Source: Phenylobacterium sp. SCN 69-14
Lineage (GTDB): Bacteria > Pseudomonadota > Alphaproteobacteria > Caulobacterales > Caulobacteraceae
Direction: 5' to 3'
Assembly (NCBI GenBank): GCA_001724985.1
Contig: MEEW01000004.1
Span: 1 to 36,230 of the forward strand
DNA length: 36,230 nt
Below are positions 1 to 7,701 of the stretch, piece by piece. The notes under the pieces are model-generated. The model was not told where the DNA came from. It saw only the letters and a program-made list of their open reading frames with translations, and searched no databases. A program made the position numbers and the translations under genes. Numbering within the stretch: position 1 is the stretch's first letter; each line of letters begins with the position of its first letter.

Positions 1-556
1 AGGGAACCGTCAGCACCGTCACCTGCCGCGAGCGCCGCAGCCACGGCATCGCCCGCCGCACGGCGCGGGCCGCCTCGCGCCCTCCGTCCCAGGCGATCGC
101 CGCCGGGGCGTCCGGCGGCGGGACGTGGTCGGCGATCAGCGCCGGGCGCTGCTCGTCGATCAGCACCTGCTGGAAGGCGTGCGAGAAGAAGCCGCGGCTG
201 CGCGCGGCGCGCGGCGGCCAAACCACCACGTCGGCCAGACGCGAGGCGATCCGCAGCCCCAGCCAGTCGTCGCCGGTGACGTTGTCGAAGCTCTTGTAGC
301 GGTAGTCGAGCCTCGCCAGGGCCGTGCGCGCATTGGCCTCTCCGACCCGCGTGGCCTGTTCCAGCTCGCCGATCGCCAACGCCGTCGTGCTGACGCCCGC
401 CTCATTGACCCAGGTGATCAGTTCGCTGGCCGGCGTCGAGGTGTAGGCCGCGCTGACCGTCGCGGAGAACGGCTCGGCCAGCGCCCTGGCCACGGCGAGG
501 GTCCGGGGGTCGGCGCCTCCGCCCGACAGCGGGGCGAGAATGCAGGTCCAGTCCAT
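1..556 (-). CDS. Universal stress protein (UspA family), C-terminus truncated by window edge
   Basis: Minus-strand reading from ATG at 556: MDWTCILAPLSGGGADPRTLAVARALAEPFSATVSAAYTS...; Usp-like N-terminal pattern; runs off position 1. Not listed as a complete ORF because it is open at the edge. Confidence 0.7.
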   Translation of the reverse strand, partial: MDWTCILAPLSGGGADPRTLAVARALAEPFSATVSAAYTSTPASELITWVNEAGVSTTALAIGELEQATRVGEANARTALARLDYRYKSFDNVTGDDWLGLRIASRLADVVVWPPRAARSRGFFSHAFQQVLIDEQRPALIADHVPPPDAPAAIAWDGGREAARAVRRAMPWLRRSRQVTVLTVP

Positions 557-700
557 TTCCCGGAAATCTCAGCGACGCATGGTCCTGAAATTCTGGCGCG
601 ATGAAAGGCCAAGGCAAACGAATGCTATTGCTCTTTAAGTACAATTATTTTCACACATGAACCGCCGGGCCGCATGTCACCATGAGGGCGGAGGAAGCGC

Positions 701-1045
701 ATGCCCGTGAAGATCAAGCGCATCTACGAGCCTCCGGCCCAGAGCGACGGCCAGCGCATCCTGGTGGACCGGCTGTGGCCGCGCGGGGTGGCCAAGGCGC
801 AGGCGCGTATCGACCTCTGGCTGAAGGACGTGGCGCCCAGCGCCGACCTGCGCCGCTGGTTCGGCCACAAGCCCGAGCGCTGGGCCGAGTTCCAGAAGCG
901 CTACCTCGCCGAACTGGCCGGCAATCCGGCCTTGGAGGAGTTGCGGCGCTTGGCGCGCGGCAAGCCGACCACGCTGCTCTACGGAGCCAAGGACGAGATT
1001 CACAATCAGGCGAGAGTGCTGGCCGACCGCCTCAACGGGCCTTGA
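701..1045 (+). CDS. DUF488 family protein (YeaO-like)
   Basis: MPVKIKRIYEPPAQSDGQRILVDRLWPRGVAKAQARIDLWLKDVAPS... typical DUF488 N-terminus (RVYEPP..DGxRiLVDRLWPRG). Confidence 0.88.
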   Translation: MPVKIKRIYEPPAQSDGQRILVDRLWPRGVAKAQARIDLWLKDVAPSADLRRWFGHKPERWAEFQKRYLAELAGNPALEELRRLARGKPTTLLYGAKDEIHNQARVLADRLNGP

Positions 1046-1051
1046 ACCCGG

Positions 1052-1333
1052 TCAGCGGTGGAATTCCACATAGAACCGCACCGGGCCCAGCGGTTCGACC
1101 TCGTGCAGGATGGTGGGCTCCACCACGCCCGGCGCGCCAGGCGCCAGCACGCTCTCGTGCGCCAGGCGCCGCGCATCGCGGATGCGATAGGCCAGGCGGC
1201 CCTCCAGCACGTGGATCAGGCCCCAGACCCCGTCCTTGGTGGAATGGCTGCGCCGCAGGGCCGCAGGGACCGTCTCCTCGGTGAAGGTGTCGGTGCGGCG
1301 ATAGGGGCTCACGCCGGCCGGAAGCTGGGCCAA
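1052..1333 (-). CDS. DUF1971 family protein (YeaR/TehB-like cupin), probable TTG start
   Basis: LAQLPAGVSPYRRTDTFTEETVPAALRRSHSTKDGVWGLIHVLEGRLAYRI...ILHEVEPLGPVRFYVEFHR; begins just after the globin stop codon (TGA complement at 1336-1338). Confidence 0.8.
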   Translation of the reverse strand: MAQLPAGVSPYRRTDTFTEETVPAALRRSHSTKDGVWGLIHVLEGRLAYRIRDARRLAHESVLAPGAPGVVEPTILHEVEPLGPVRFYVEFHR

Positions 1334-1335
1334 GG

Positions 1336-1794
1336 TCAGGCCTCGCCCGCCACCGGCCGCCGCTGCGGCGTGAGCGGCGGGAACTCGCCGCGGCTGGCGG
1401 CGATGCCGAGCTGCAGGCTCTGGGCGATCATCTCGGACTTGGCGATGAACAGCTCCGCCGCCGGCGGCGGGCAGACGGCGCGGGCCGTCTGGGCGAACAG
1501 ATGCAGCCAGCGCGCGAAATGCGTCGGCCGGATATCGGGGATGCCCACATGCGCGGCCATGGGCGAGCCCTTGAAGCGTCCGGTCATCAGCAGCACCGAC
1601 GACCAGAAGTCGCACATCTTGTCCAGGTGCGTGTCCCAGTCGTCGATGATCCGGTTGAAGATCGGCCCCAGGGCCGGGTCGCGCCGCACCTGGCCATAGA
1701 AGGTGTGGACCTGCTCGTGGATCATCGCCTCGGTTACCCCGGCCTCGACGCCCGGTCCCACTCTCGGCGGCGTCCCACGCGGCGGCTTGGTCAT
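1336..1794 (-). CDS. Group III truncated hemoglobin
   Basis: MIHEQVHTFYGQVRRDPALGPIFNRIIDDWDTHLDKMCDFWSSVLLMTGRFKGSPMAAH; typical trHb3 pattern. Confidence 0.88.
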   Translation of the reverse strand: MTKPPRGTPPRVGPGVEAGVTEAMIHEQVHTFYGQVRRDPALGPIFNRIIDDWDTHLDKMCDFWSSVLLMTGRFKGSPMAAHVGIPDIRPTHFARWLHLFAQTARAVCPPPAAELFIAKSEMIAQSLQLGIAASRGEFPPLTPQRRPVAGEA

Positions 1795-1809
1795 GGCGAA
1801 CTCCTCTTA

Positions 1810-1836
1810 ATAAGCAGTATCTATAATATTGCTTAT
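1810..1836. promoter_or_regulatory. 27-bp inverted repeat in the divergent globin / cox I promoter; candidate NsrR-type operator
   Basis: ATAAGCAGTAT-ctata-ATATTGCTTAT; arms match 10/11. The centre at 1823 gives an 11-1-11 half-site arrangement (AAGCAGTATCT / AAGCAATATTA). Confidence 0.7.
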
Positions 1837-1887
1837 CGCGAGCGTAAAGGAGTATGAGGAATCCATCTTTATCGAGGAGGCGGTCAG

Positions 1888-3549
1888 ATGGCGGAAGGTT
1901 CAGGGGCGCTGCACGGCGCGGAACAGGCGGGTCGCGATACGCCGTCGTTCATCGCCCGATGGTTCTTCTCGACCAATCACAAGGACATCGGCGTCCTCTA
2001 TCTGATGTTCGCCATCTTCGCCGGCGTGATCGGCGGGGCGCTGTCGGGCCTGATGCGCTGGGAGCTCTACGAGCCGGGCCTGCAGGTGTTCGCCGAGGGT
2101 TCTTGGCTCTCCCAGCTCGGCGCCTTCAACGGCAAGCACGGCTTCAACGTCGCGGTCACCGCCCACGCCCTGGTGATGGTGTTCTTCGTGGTGATGCCGG
2201 CCCAGATGGGCGCGTTCGGCAACTATTTCATCCCGCTGATGATCGGGGCGCCGGACATGGCCTTCCCGCGGCTGAACAACATCTCCTTCTGGCTGCTGAT
2301 GGCCGCCTTCACCCTGCTGATGGTCTCGCTGTTCGTCGATGGCGGGCCGGGGATAGGGTCTGGCACCGGCTGGACGCTCTATCCGCCGCTCTCGACCAGC
2401 GGCCATGCCGGGCCGTCGGTCGACCTGGTGATCCTGTCGATCCACCTGGCCGGCGCCTCCTCGATCCTCGGCGCCATCAACTTCATCACCACCATCTTCA
2501 ACATGCGCGCGCCGGGCATGACGCTCGCCCGCATGCCGCTGTTCGCCTGGTCGGTGCTGATCACCGCCTTCATGCTGCTGACCACCCTGCCGGTGCTGGC
2601 CGGGGCGATCACGATGCTGCTGACCGACCGCAACTTCAACACGCACTTCTTCGACGCGGCCGGCGGCGGCGACCCGATCATGTACCAGCACCTGTTCTGG
2701 TTCTTCGGGCACCCGGAGGTCTACATCATGATCCTGCCGGGCTTCGGCGTGATCAGCCACGTGGTCGCGACCTTCTCGAAGAAGCCGATCTTCGGCTACA
2801 TGGGCATGGTCGCGGCCATGGTCGCCATCGCCTTCCTGGGCTCCATCGTCTGGGCCCACCACATGTTCACCGTCGGGATGAGCCTGCAGCTCACCATCTA
2901 CTTCTCGGCGGCCTCGATGGTCATCGGCGTGCCGACCGGCATCAAGGTCTTCTCGTGGATCGCGACCATGTGGGGCGGCTCCATCGAGTTCAAGGCGCCC
3001 ATGCTGTGGGCGATCGGCTTCATCTTCGTGTTCACCGTCGGCGGCGTCACCGGCATCGCCCTGGCCAGCGCCGGTCTCGATAAGACCTTCCACGACACCT
3101 ATTACGTCGTCGCCCACTTCCATTACGTGCTGTCGCTGGGCGCGATCTTCAGCCTGTTCGCGGCCTTCTACTACTGGTTCGAGAAGATGTCGGGCCGCCG
3201 CTACAACGAGGTGCTGGCCTGCATCCACTTCTGGGTGTTCTTCATCGGGACCAACCTGATCTTCTTCCCGCAGCACTTCCTGGGCCTGCAGGGCATGCCG
3301 CGCCGCTACGCCGACTATCCGGAAGCCTTCGCCCTCTGGAACAAGGTGTCTTCGATCGGCTACGTGGTGATGGCGGCCAGCATGGTGGTGTTCTTCATCC
3401 TGATCGCCGAGGCCTTCCTGCGCGGCCGCCGCGGCCGGGCCAACCCGTGGGGGGAGGGGGCGACCACCCTGGAATGGACCCTGTCCTCGCCGCCGCCCTT
3501 CCACCAGTTCAACGAATTGCCCCGGATCGACTCTTCCCACCAGCATTGA
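1888..3549 (+). CDS. Cytochrome c oxidase subunit I (aa3-type heme-copper oxidase), not accompanied by subunits II/III
   Basis: [34 protein letters not shown]-type [15 protein letters not shown] motifs; D-channel [12 protein letters not shown] and K-channel GIKVFSW motifs retained. Confidence 0.95.
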   Translation: MAEGSGALHGAEQAGRDTPSFIARWFFSTNHKDIGVLYLMFAIFAGVIGGALSGLMRWELYEPGLQVFAEGSWLSQLGAFNGKHGFNVAVTAHALVMVFFVVMPAQMGAFGNYFIPLMIGAPDMAFPRLNNISFWLLMAAFTLLMVSLFVDGGPGIGSGTGWTLYPPLSTSGHAGPSVDLVILSIHLAGASSILGAINFITTIFNMRAPGMTLARMPLFAWSVLITAFMLLTTLPVLAGAITMLLTDRNFNTHFFDAAGGGDPIMYQHLFWFFGHPEVYIMILPGFGVISHVVATFSKKPIFGYMGMVAAMVAIAFLGSIVWAHHMFTVGMSLQLTIYFSAASMVIGVPTGIKVFSWIATMWGGSIEFKAPMLWAIGFIFVFTVGGVTGIALASAGLDKTFHDTYYVVAHFHYVLSLGAIFSLFAAFYYWFEKMSGRRYNEVLACIHFWVFFIGTNLIFFPQHFLGLQGMPRRYADYPEAFALWNKVSSIGYVVMAASMVVFFILIAEAFLRGRRGRANPWGEGATTLEWTLSSPPPFHQFNELPRIDSSHQH

Positions 3550-3617
3550 CGCCCTGGCGAGTAGACCAGGCCTGACGCCCGCGGGTAGATGTCGGCGATG
3601 CGATCACAAGGACGATC

Positions 3618-4064
3618 ATGCGTCTGACCGTCTATACCGACTACGCCCTGCGGGTGCTGATGTACGTGGCGGTTCGTCCCGAGCCGCTGCCGACCATCGG
3701 GCAGATCGCCGACGCCTACCAGATCTCGCGCAACCATCTGATGAAGGTGGTCTACGAGCTGGGCCAGGCCGGCTATCTCGAAACCGTCCGGGGCAAGAAC
3801 GGCGGCCTGCGCCTGGCGCGCAAGCCGCAGGAGATCGGCCTTGGCCGGCTGGTGCGCGAGACCGAGCCGGACATGGCGCTGGTGCCGTGCTTCGACCCGA
3901 TCCGCGCCCAGTGCGCCATCACCCCGGCCTGCCGCCTGCGCGGCGCGCTCGCCGAGGCGAGGGCGGCGTTCCTGGCGGTGCTGGACGGCTACACCCTGGC
4001 CGATCTGGTCGGCAATGGCGCTTCGCTCCAGGCCCTGCTCGGCCTCGCCCCGGCCGAGCCTTGA
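3618..4064 (+). CDS. nsrR: Rrf2 family transcriptional regulator, NsrR-like (Fe-S, NO sensor)
   Basis: MRLTVYTDYALRVLMYVA...YQISRNHLMKVVYELGQAGYLETVRGKNGGLRLA...CFDPIRAQCAITPACRL...YTLADLV; three-Cys Rrf2 cluster loop and ITPACRL/YTLADLV as in E. coli NsrR. Confidence 0.85.
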   Translation: MRLTVYTDYALRVLMYVAVRPEPLPTIGQIADAYQISRNHLMKVVYELGQAGYLETVRGKNGGLRLARKPQEIGLGRLVRETEPDMALVPCFDPIRAQCAITPACRLRGALAEARAAFLAVLDGYTLADLVGNGASLQALLGLAPAEP

Positions 4065-4185
4065 GGCGCCCTCCGCAGAACCTGCCGCGGACGTTGCGCC
4101 GCGCGCGCAGGTCTCGCAGTATGATCTGCTCCGGGGCGCTTCGGATACGTCGCCTTCAGGGCCGGGTCGAATACAGGGGGACGAT

Positions 4186-4467
4186 TTGCTGCAAGCTTAT
4201 CAGATCGTCGCGCTCAACCATCTTGGCGAGCCGATCGAGCGGCGCGAGACGGCCGCCGCGTCCCTGAGCGACGTCATGGCCCGGCTTGCCGCGTTCGGGG
4301 CGAACGGACACCGCTTCCAGGTCTGGCGGGAAGGCCGGCTGCTGTGGGAAGGGCCCCGCCCGCGGCGCGACTTCCGCCGCCAGCTTGCGGAGATCTGGCC
4401 GAGCCTGGACTGGCCCGCCTTCGGCGGCATGTCCGGCTGGCGCGGCGAGCGGCCCACCAACGCCTGA
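4186..4467 (+). CDS. Hypothetical protein, probable TTG start
   Basis: Frame of ORF 3841..4467; coding-like from TTG at 4186 (preceded by AGGGGG): LLQAYQIVALNHLGEPIERRETAAASLSDVMARLAAFGANGHRFQVWREGRLLWEG... Confidence 0.55.
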   Translation: MLQAYQIVALNHLGEPIERRETAAASLSDVMARLAAFGANGHRFQVWREGRLLWEGPRPRRDFRRQLAEIWPSLDWPAFGGMSGWRGERPTNA

Positions 4468-4475
4468 CGCGGCGG

Positions 4476-4580
4476 GGCGAAGTATTCGCTCTTGCGCAAA
4501 ATTTGCGGAAGCCTTGCTGTGCAAATTACGCAGGCTTCCCGGCCATCCGCATATTTGCATTGCGCGAGGCGAATATTGGC
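4476..4580. promoter_or_regulatory. Cluster of five AT-cored palindromic motifs downstream of the Phd-PAS gene
   Basis: GCGAAgtaTTCGC (4477-4489), CGCAAAaTTTGCG (4495-4507), TGTGCAAATTACGCA (4518-4532), CGCATATTTGC (4548-4558), GCGAATATTGGC (4569-4580). Confidence 0.5.
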
Positions 4581-4665
4581 TCTCATCTTTTCGGTGCACG
4601 CAGCACCGTCTGCGTGCGCTTGAAGTAGCCTGCCGTCACCCAGCTCTCCGGCAGGTTCGCCCCCG

Positions 4666-4719
4666 ACCGGCTCAGCCGGTGCTCCGAGCGGCCGGGTCGT
4701 CCTGGCGGCCGCTCGGAGC
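4666..4719 (-). terminator. Tandem hairpins 3' of the Phd-PAS gene, probable terminator region
   Basis: GCTCCGAGCGGCCG-N11-CGGCCGCTCGGAGC (4681-4719, 14-bp perfect stem), then ACCGGCT-c-AGCCGGT (4666-4680). No strong U-tract. Confidence 0.5.
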
Positions 4720-4740
4720 TGTCGGGCGCGATGCGCCAGC

Positions 4741-5649
4741 CTAGATTTCGACGCCGACCACGGCGATGGCGATGCACGCCCCATCGCGGCGGATGGGCGC
4801 GCACGACACCTTCAGCCGGCAGGCCCCTTGCGTCCGCATCATCAGGTTGAACACCCCGACATGGCTCTCGGTCGTTCCGCAGACCAGGGTGTTCAGCGTG
4901 CGGGCGGTCTCCTCGCGGTCGGCCTCGGCGCACACGTCGATCAGGCGGATGCGTTCCAGGTCGCTGCGGGAAAAGCCCAGGATGTGACAAAGATAGTCGT
5001 TGGCGTAGCTGAAGAACCCCATAGGGTTCACATGGAAGATCGAGATCTCGCAGAGGTCGTTCAGCGCCCGGTGCTCGGTGCGCCAGACCTCCGAGGCGCG
5101 CCGCAGCTCGTGCAGTTCGGTCTCCTGCAGGAAGGTGTAGGCCAGCCCGCCGCGGAACGGGAAGATGCAGACGCTGTAGAGGCGGCTCGGATCGTTGACG
5201 CCGGTCATCTCGAAGCGGACGGCCTCGGCGGTGCGCAGCACCCGCCGCATCCAGGACACCAGCGTGGCGACGGCCTCGTTTTCCCGGGCCAGGGTCTCGA
5301 AGTCGAGCTGCATGGCCGCGTCGGCGTCCAGGCCCATATTGGCCGCGGCCACCGCGTTCAGGCCGCGGATGCGCAGGTCGCGGTCCAGCCACACGAACCC
5401 TTCGCGCATGTGCGCGGCCAGGGTGGTCACGCCGTCCATGCCCAGGTCGAAGTCGGCGATGTCCGGCGCGACGTCGCCGCGAGCGCTCAAGGCGAAGTAT
5501 TCGCTCGCGGACATCAGGACGACCCGGGGTCGGCCGTGATGGGTCACAAGGACTGGGTGCGACGCAGCCACGTCCTGCCAATGCCCGAAATTTCGACTGA
5601 TCTCGGCCGCCGATATTCTGCCGCCCGGCTGATCGAATCCTTTCGGCAT
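4741..5649 (-). CDS. Phd/YefM antitoxin-like N-terminal domain fused to tandem PAS domains
   Basis: From ATG at 5649: MPKGFDQPGGRISAAEISRNFGHWQDVAASHPVLVTHHGRPRVVLMSASEYFAL (Phd/YefM fold signature), then two PAS-like segments (MREGFVWLDRDLRIRGLNAVAAANMG...; CEISIFHVNPMGFFSYANDYLCHILGFSRSDLERIRLIDVC...). Confidence 0.8.
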   Translation of the reverse strand: MPKGFDQPGGRISAAEISRNFGHWQDVAASHPVLVTHHGRPRVVLMSASEYFALSARGDVAPDIADFDLGMDGVTTLAAHMREGFVWLDRDLRIRGLNAVAAANMGLDADAAMQLDFETLARENEAVATLVSWMRRVLRTAEAVRFEMTGVNDPSRLYSVCIFPFRGGLAYTFLQETELHELRRASEVWRTEHRALNDLCEISIFHVNPMGFFSYANDYLCHILGFSRSDLERIRLIDVCAEADREETARTLNTLVCGTTESHVGVFNLMMRTQGACRLKVSCAPIRRDGACIAIAVVGVEI

Positions 5650-5756
5650 AAATCCCCTTTGGGCCGCTGCGGTTATTAAGCCCGACGGAGCATGCGGCGG
5701 ACCGCCGCACCTGTTCAAGATGATCGGATGATGAATTTTACCTTTCGAGGGGCGGT

Positions 5757-5816
5757 GTGCAAAATGCACGGAAAATTTCTGCGTAAATTGCGTGACTTGT
5801 CGACGCAGGATTTGCG
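5757..5816. promoter_or_regulatory. Array of palindromic motifs in the divergent Phd-PAS / TPR-sulfotransferase promoter
   Basis: GTGCAaaaTGCAC (centre 5763), GAAAaTTTC (5775), GCGTAAATTGCGT (5787), CGCAGGATTTGCG (5810); spacings 12, 12, 23. Confidence 0.55.
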
Positions 5817-5901
5817 CGGCCGCAGACGCGACTGACCTTACGACGATCTTAAGCCTGCTCGGCCAAGCTGGCGCTTCGCGGACCGAACCCAGGGAGATTC
5901 C

Positions 5902-7407
5902 ATGTCCGAGTTCTTCCGATCGGGCCTCGCCGCGGCGCAGGCGCGCCAGCCGGCCGAAGCCCTGGCCTGGTTCGAACGCGCGGTCGCGGCCGATCCGGCC
6001 GACACCCAGGCCCGCGCCTGGCTCGGCCAGTCCCTCTGCGCCGTCGGCCGCCGCCTGGAAGGCGTCGAGGCCCTGCGGCGCGCGGGCGGCGACCTTCTCG
6101 ACCGCGGCGACCTCGACAAGGTCTGCACGGTCATCGGCCAGTTGCACGGCTGGGGCGATTTCCCCGGCGCCCTCGTTCTGGCGCGCTCGGCGGCGGCTAA
6201 GGCCCCGGAGAACCTTCAGGTCCAGCATCTGCTCGCCATCACCTGCGGCCAGCTCAACCTCACGGACGAAGCCTTGGCCGCCGCCGAGGCGGCCGACGCC
6301 CTGGCGCCCGGCAACGTCATGCTGCAGGTCTTCCGCGGCGCCCTGGAGGCCGACGCCCGGCGCTTCGAGGCCGCCCGGCCTCGCCTGGAACAGGTCCTGG
6401 CCGCCAGTCCCGGCCCCCGCGAAGCCCACCGGGCGCACAAGGAGTTGGCGCGGGTCCTCGACGCCCTGGGAGACTATGCGGGCGCCTTTGCGCATCTCGA
6501 CGCCGCCGCGCCGCTGGCCCAGGGTCTGCCCGAATTCCAGAGGCACGATCCGCGGTTCATTCCGGCCATGGTCTCGGCCAACCGGCAAGGGTTCACGCCC
6601 CAGCTCATGGGCCGCTGGCGCGCCCACGCCTTCGACGACCCCGCGCCGGTCTTCCTGCTCGGCTTCTTCCGCTCGGGCACGACCCTGGCTCAGCAGGTGC
6701 TGGACGTGCATCCGGACGTCTTCGTCTCCGACGAGGCGGGCCTGCTGGGGGAGGTCACGCGCGAGTTGCACGCCATGGTCCCCGGCATGGGCAATATTCA
6801 CAGCAAGCTGGACCGCCTGGACGCCGCCGGCGTGGCCGAGCTTCGCCGCGCCTACTGGCGCGCCGCCCAGGGCCGCTACGGCGAGGCGCTGCAGGGGCGC
6901 ATCCTGGTCGACAAGTTCACCCTCAGCACCGTGGACCTCGGCCTCATCAACACCATCTTCCCCGATGGGAAGGTGATCTTCGCCCAGCGCGATCCGCGCG
7001 ACGTCTGCGTCAGTTGCTACATGCAGCTCATGCCGCCGACCCCCGCCACCCGGCACCTTCAGGACTGGGAAGGCGCGGCCCAGTTCTACGCCCTGGTCAT
7101 GGACTGGTGGCTGTTCATACGGCCGCGGCTGACGCTTCCGGTCTTCGAGCTGCGCTATGAAGCGGCGGTCGGCGATTTCGAGGGGACGTTCCAAGCGGCT
7201 TTCGAATTCCTCGGGCTGGATCGGCCCGAGGGCGCCGAGACCTTCTACCGGAATGCGCGCGGCCGCTATGTCGCCAGCCCCAGCCGCAACCAGGTCTCCC
7301 AGCCGATCTATGGCTCTTCGGTGGCCAGATGGCGGCGCTACGAGGCGCCGGTCGCGCGCATCGCCGACCGCCTCGCCCCCTTCGTCCAGGCCTTCGGCTA
7401 CGCCTGA
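5902..7407 (+). CDS. Tetratricopeptide repeat - sulfotransferase fusion protein
   Basis: N-terminal TPR-like repeats; PAPS-binding motifs FLLGFFRSGTTLAQQVL (5'-PSB) and AQRDPRDVCVSCYMQ (3'-PB). Confidence 0.88.
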   Translation: MSEFFRSGLAAAQARQPAEALAWFERAVAADPADTQARAWLGQSLCAVGRRLEGVEALRRAGGDLLDRGDLDKVCTVIGQLHGWGDFPGALVLARSAAAKAPENLQVQHLLAITCGQLNLTDEALAAAEAADALAPGNVMLQVFRGALEADARRFEAARPRLEQVLAASPGPREAHRAHKELARVLDALGDYAGAFAHLDAAAPLAQGLPEFQRHDPRFIPAMVSANRQGFTPQLMGRWRAHAFDDPAPVFLLGFFRSGTTLAQQVLDVHPDVFVSDEAGLLGEVTRELHAMVPGMGNIHSKLDRLDAAGVAELRRAYWRAAQGRYGEALQGRILVDKFTLSTVDLGLINTIFPDGKVIFAQRDPRDVCVSCYMQLMPPTPATRHLQDWEGAAQFYALVMDWWLFIRPRLTLPVFELRYEAAVGDFEGTFQAAFEFLGLDRPEGAETFYRNARGRYVASPSRNQVSQPIYGSSVARWRRYEAPVARIADRLAPFVQAFGYA

Positions 7408-7531
7408 CGCCTTATCTGGTGGGGGGCGGATGCGCCGGACACCACTTTTGGGGCCGGGCTTCTTATGCTTCAGGCTTCGCGCGCGGGTGAGAAAACATCC
7501 GAACACGGACAGTCCGCCGCGAAGTTACTAC

Positions 7532-7598
7532 TGAAATGATATTTCATAACAGCGTTCCAACCTGTCGATATCTCGCAGGATACTACGCCTAATAGGCG
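7532..7598. promoter_or_regulatory. Two short palindromes upstream of the PEP-CTERM gene
   Basis: TGAAAT-gat-ATTTCA (7532-7546) and CGCCTA-a-TAGGCG (7586-7598), both perfect 6-bp arms. Confidence 0.35.
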
Positions 7599-7701
7599 AG
7601 TATGGTTGACTCTTCCTTAAATGGGGCGTTCGTTCGCCGTATTCCTGCCATGGTCGAGGATAGCGATCAGGGTAGGTTGCTCGGAATCAAAGGTGAACTC
7701 T

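Noticed and set aside
555-567. ATTTCC-c-GGAAAT palindrome at the Usp start codon
   Set aside because: Perfect but short, and overlaps the start codon; too weak alone to claim an operator.
1854-3083. 409-aa ORF in the +1 frame over the oxidase gene
   Set aside because: Out-of-frame Arg/Gly/His-rich translation of the same DNA.
1900-3546. 548-aa antisense ORF opposite cytochrome oxidase subunit I
   Set aside because: Low-complexity H/D/R/G/E composition typical of the shadow frame of a GC-rich gene; the plus strand is unambiguously coding.
4186-4467. Small gene next to Phd-PAS considered as a toxin partner
   Set aside because: Separate convergent gene; no resemblance to RelE/ParE, Doc, VapC or MazF motifs, and gene order does not fit a TA operon.
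4583-5710. 375-aa minus ORF overlapping the Phd-PAS gene in another frame
   Set aside because: Arg-rich alternate frame; no recognizable domain.
4741-7506. 921-aa minus ORF spanning the Phd-PAS gene and the sulfotransferase region
   Set aside because: Only the C-terminal 302 aa (from 5649) look like protein; the rest is the antisense shadow of the TPR-sulfotransferase and the intergenic region. It is an open-frame accident, not a giant fusion.
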